Source: Marinagarivorans sp. UBA5870 (GTDB lineage Bacteria > Pseudomonadota > Gammaproteobacteria > Pseudomonadales > Cellvibrionaceae). Taken from it: a stretch of DNA of 6,073 bases. The position numbers and the translations under genes are program-made. Positions 5,899 to 6,073 of this stretch are shown one piece after another; the stretch's first letter is position 1, and each line of letters opens with the position of its first letter. A model generated the notes under the pieces. It had not been told where the DNA came from, did not search any database, and was given only the letters and a program-made list of their open reading frames with translations. The stretch is from the NCBI GenBank assembly GCA_002432555.1, contig DJFO01000151.1:7894-13966 (forward strand). Reading direction: 5' to 3'.

Positions 5899-6073
5899 AT
5901 GGCTGGGATGACGTTATACGATAAGTTATGGCAGGCGCATCTGGTGCGTGAGCGGGACGACGGCTCCGCGCTTATTTATATTGACCGCCACATTGTGCAT
6001 GAGGTGACTTCGCCGCAAGCCTTCGAAGGTTTGCGCTTGGCTGGGCGACGCCCCTGGCGGGTCGACAGTATAG
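5899..6073 (+). CDS. leuC: 3-isopropylmalate dehydratase large subunit, N-terminal part (LeuC)
   Basis: The window holds only the first 58 codons of a gene that normally runs to about 470 residues; the rest lies beyond the right edge. LeuC pairs with LeuD to isomerise 2-isopropylmalate to 3-isopropylmalate in leucine synthesis, using a 4Fe-4S cluster whose cysteine ligands lie in the missing part. Identification rests on the family N-terminus: [34 protein letters not shown] and [12 protein letters not shown]. The ATG at 5899 has GAGAGGA (5885-5891) seven bases upstream and gives the expected MAG-TLYDKLW start; the second ATG at 5908 is less suitable. An in-frame TGA at 5884 excludes extension upstream. 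Confidence 0.95.
   Translation, partial: MAGMTLYDKLWQAHLVRERDDGSALIYIDRHIVHEVTSPQAFEGLRLAGRRPWRVDSI

Overview
The window reads as ordinary chromosomal DNA of a gammaproteobacterium, probably in or near the Pseudomonadales/Cellvibrionales/marine oligotrophic groups. Reasons: the FolE protein closely matches the short Pseudomonas-type enzyme as I remember it; the LeuC N-terminus starts in the MAG-TLYDKLW style of pseudomonads; a LysR-type regulator gene sits back to back with leuC, as I recall from Pseudomonas; and the outer-membrane protein belongs to a barrel family (TIGR04219-like) common in marine gammaproteobacteria. No database search was run, so the placement is an inference. The sequence is fairly GC-rich. 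I saw no tRNA, rRNA, CRISPR array, insertion sequence or phage gene.

Layout. Bases 1-80 lie downstream of folE and hold a cluster of short inverted repeats. folE (81-620, minus) encodes GTP cyclohydrolase I. A divergent spacer (621-782) with two dyads separates it from prmB (783-1694, plus), the methyltransferase for ribosomal protein uL3. aroC (1730-2830, plus), chorismate synthase, follows after 35 bases. A 195-base gap (2831-3025) holds an orphan Shine-Dalgarno sequence and a possible promoter. Next is an exported, cysteine-rich protein of unknown function (3026-4024, plus). It converges, with only 13 bases between stops, on a gene for a small outer-membrane beta-barrel protein (4038-4790, minus). 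Behind that lies a LysR-type regulator gene (4878-5789, minus). Across a 109-base AT-rich divergent promoter region starts leuC (5899 to beyond the window end, plus), the large subunit of isopropylmalate isomerase.

How they fit together. folE feeds GTP into the pterin half of folate, and aroC makes chorismate, the source of the p-aminobenzoate half and of aromatic amino acids. prmB serves ribosome assembly. The LysR regulator probably controls its own gene and leuC through a 17-base dyad containing a T-N11-A site. The exported protein and the barrel protein have no assigned role. I see no evidence for a new defence, mobile or biosynthetic system. The most checkable points are in the leuC leader (dyad, duplicated ribosome-binding segment, short upstream frame) and in the unassigned exported protein.
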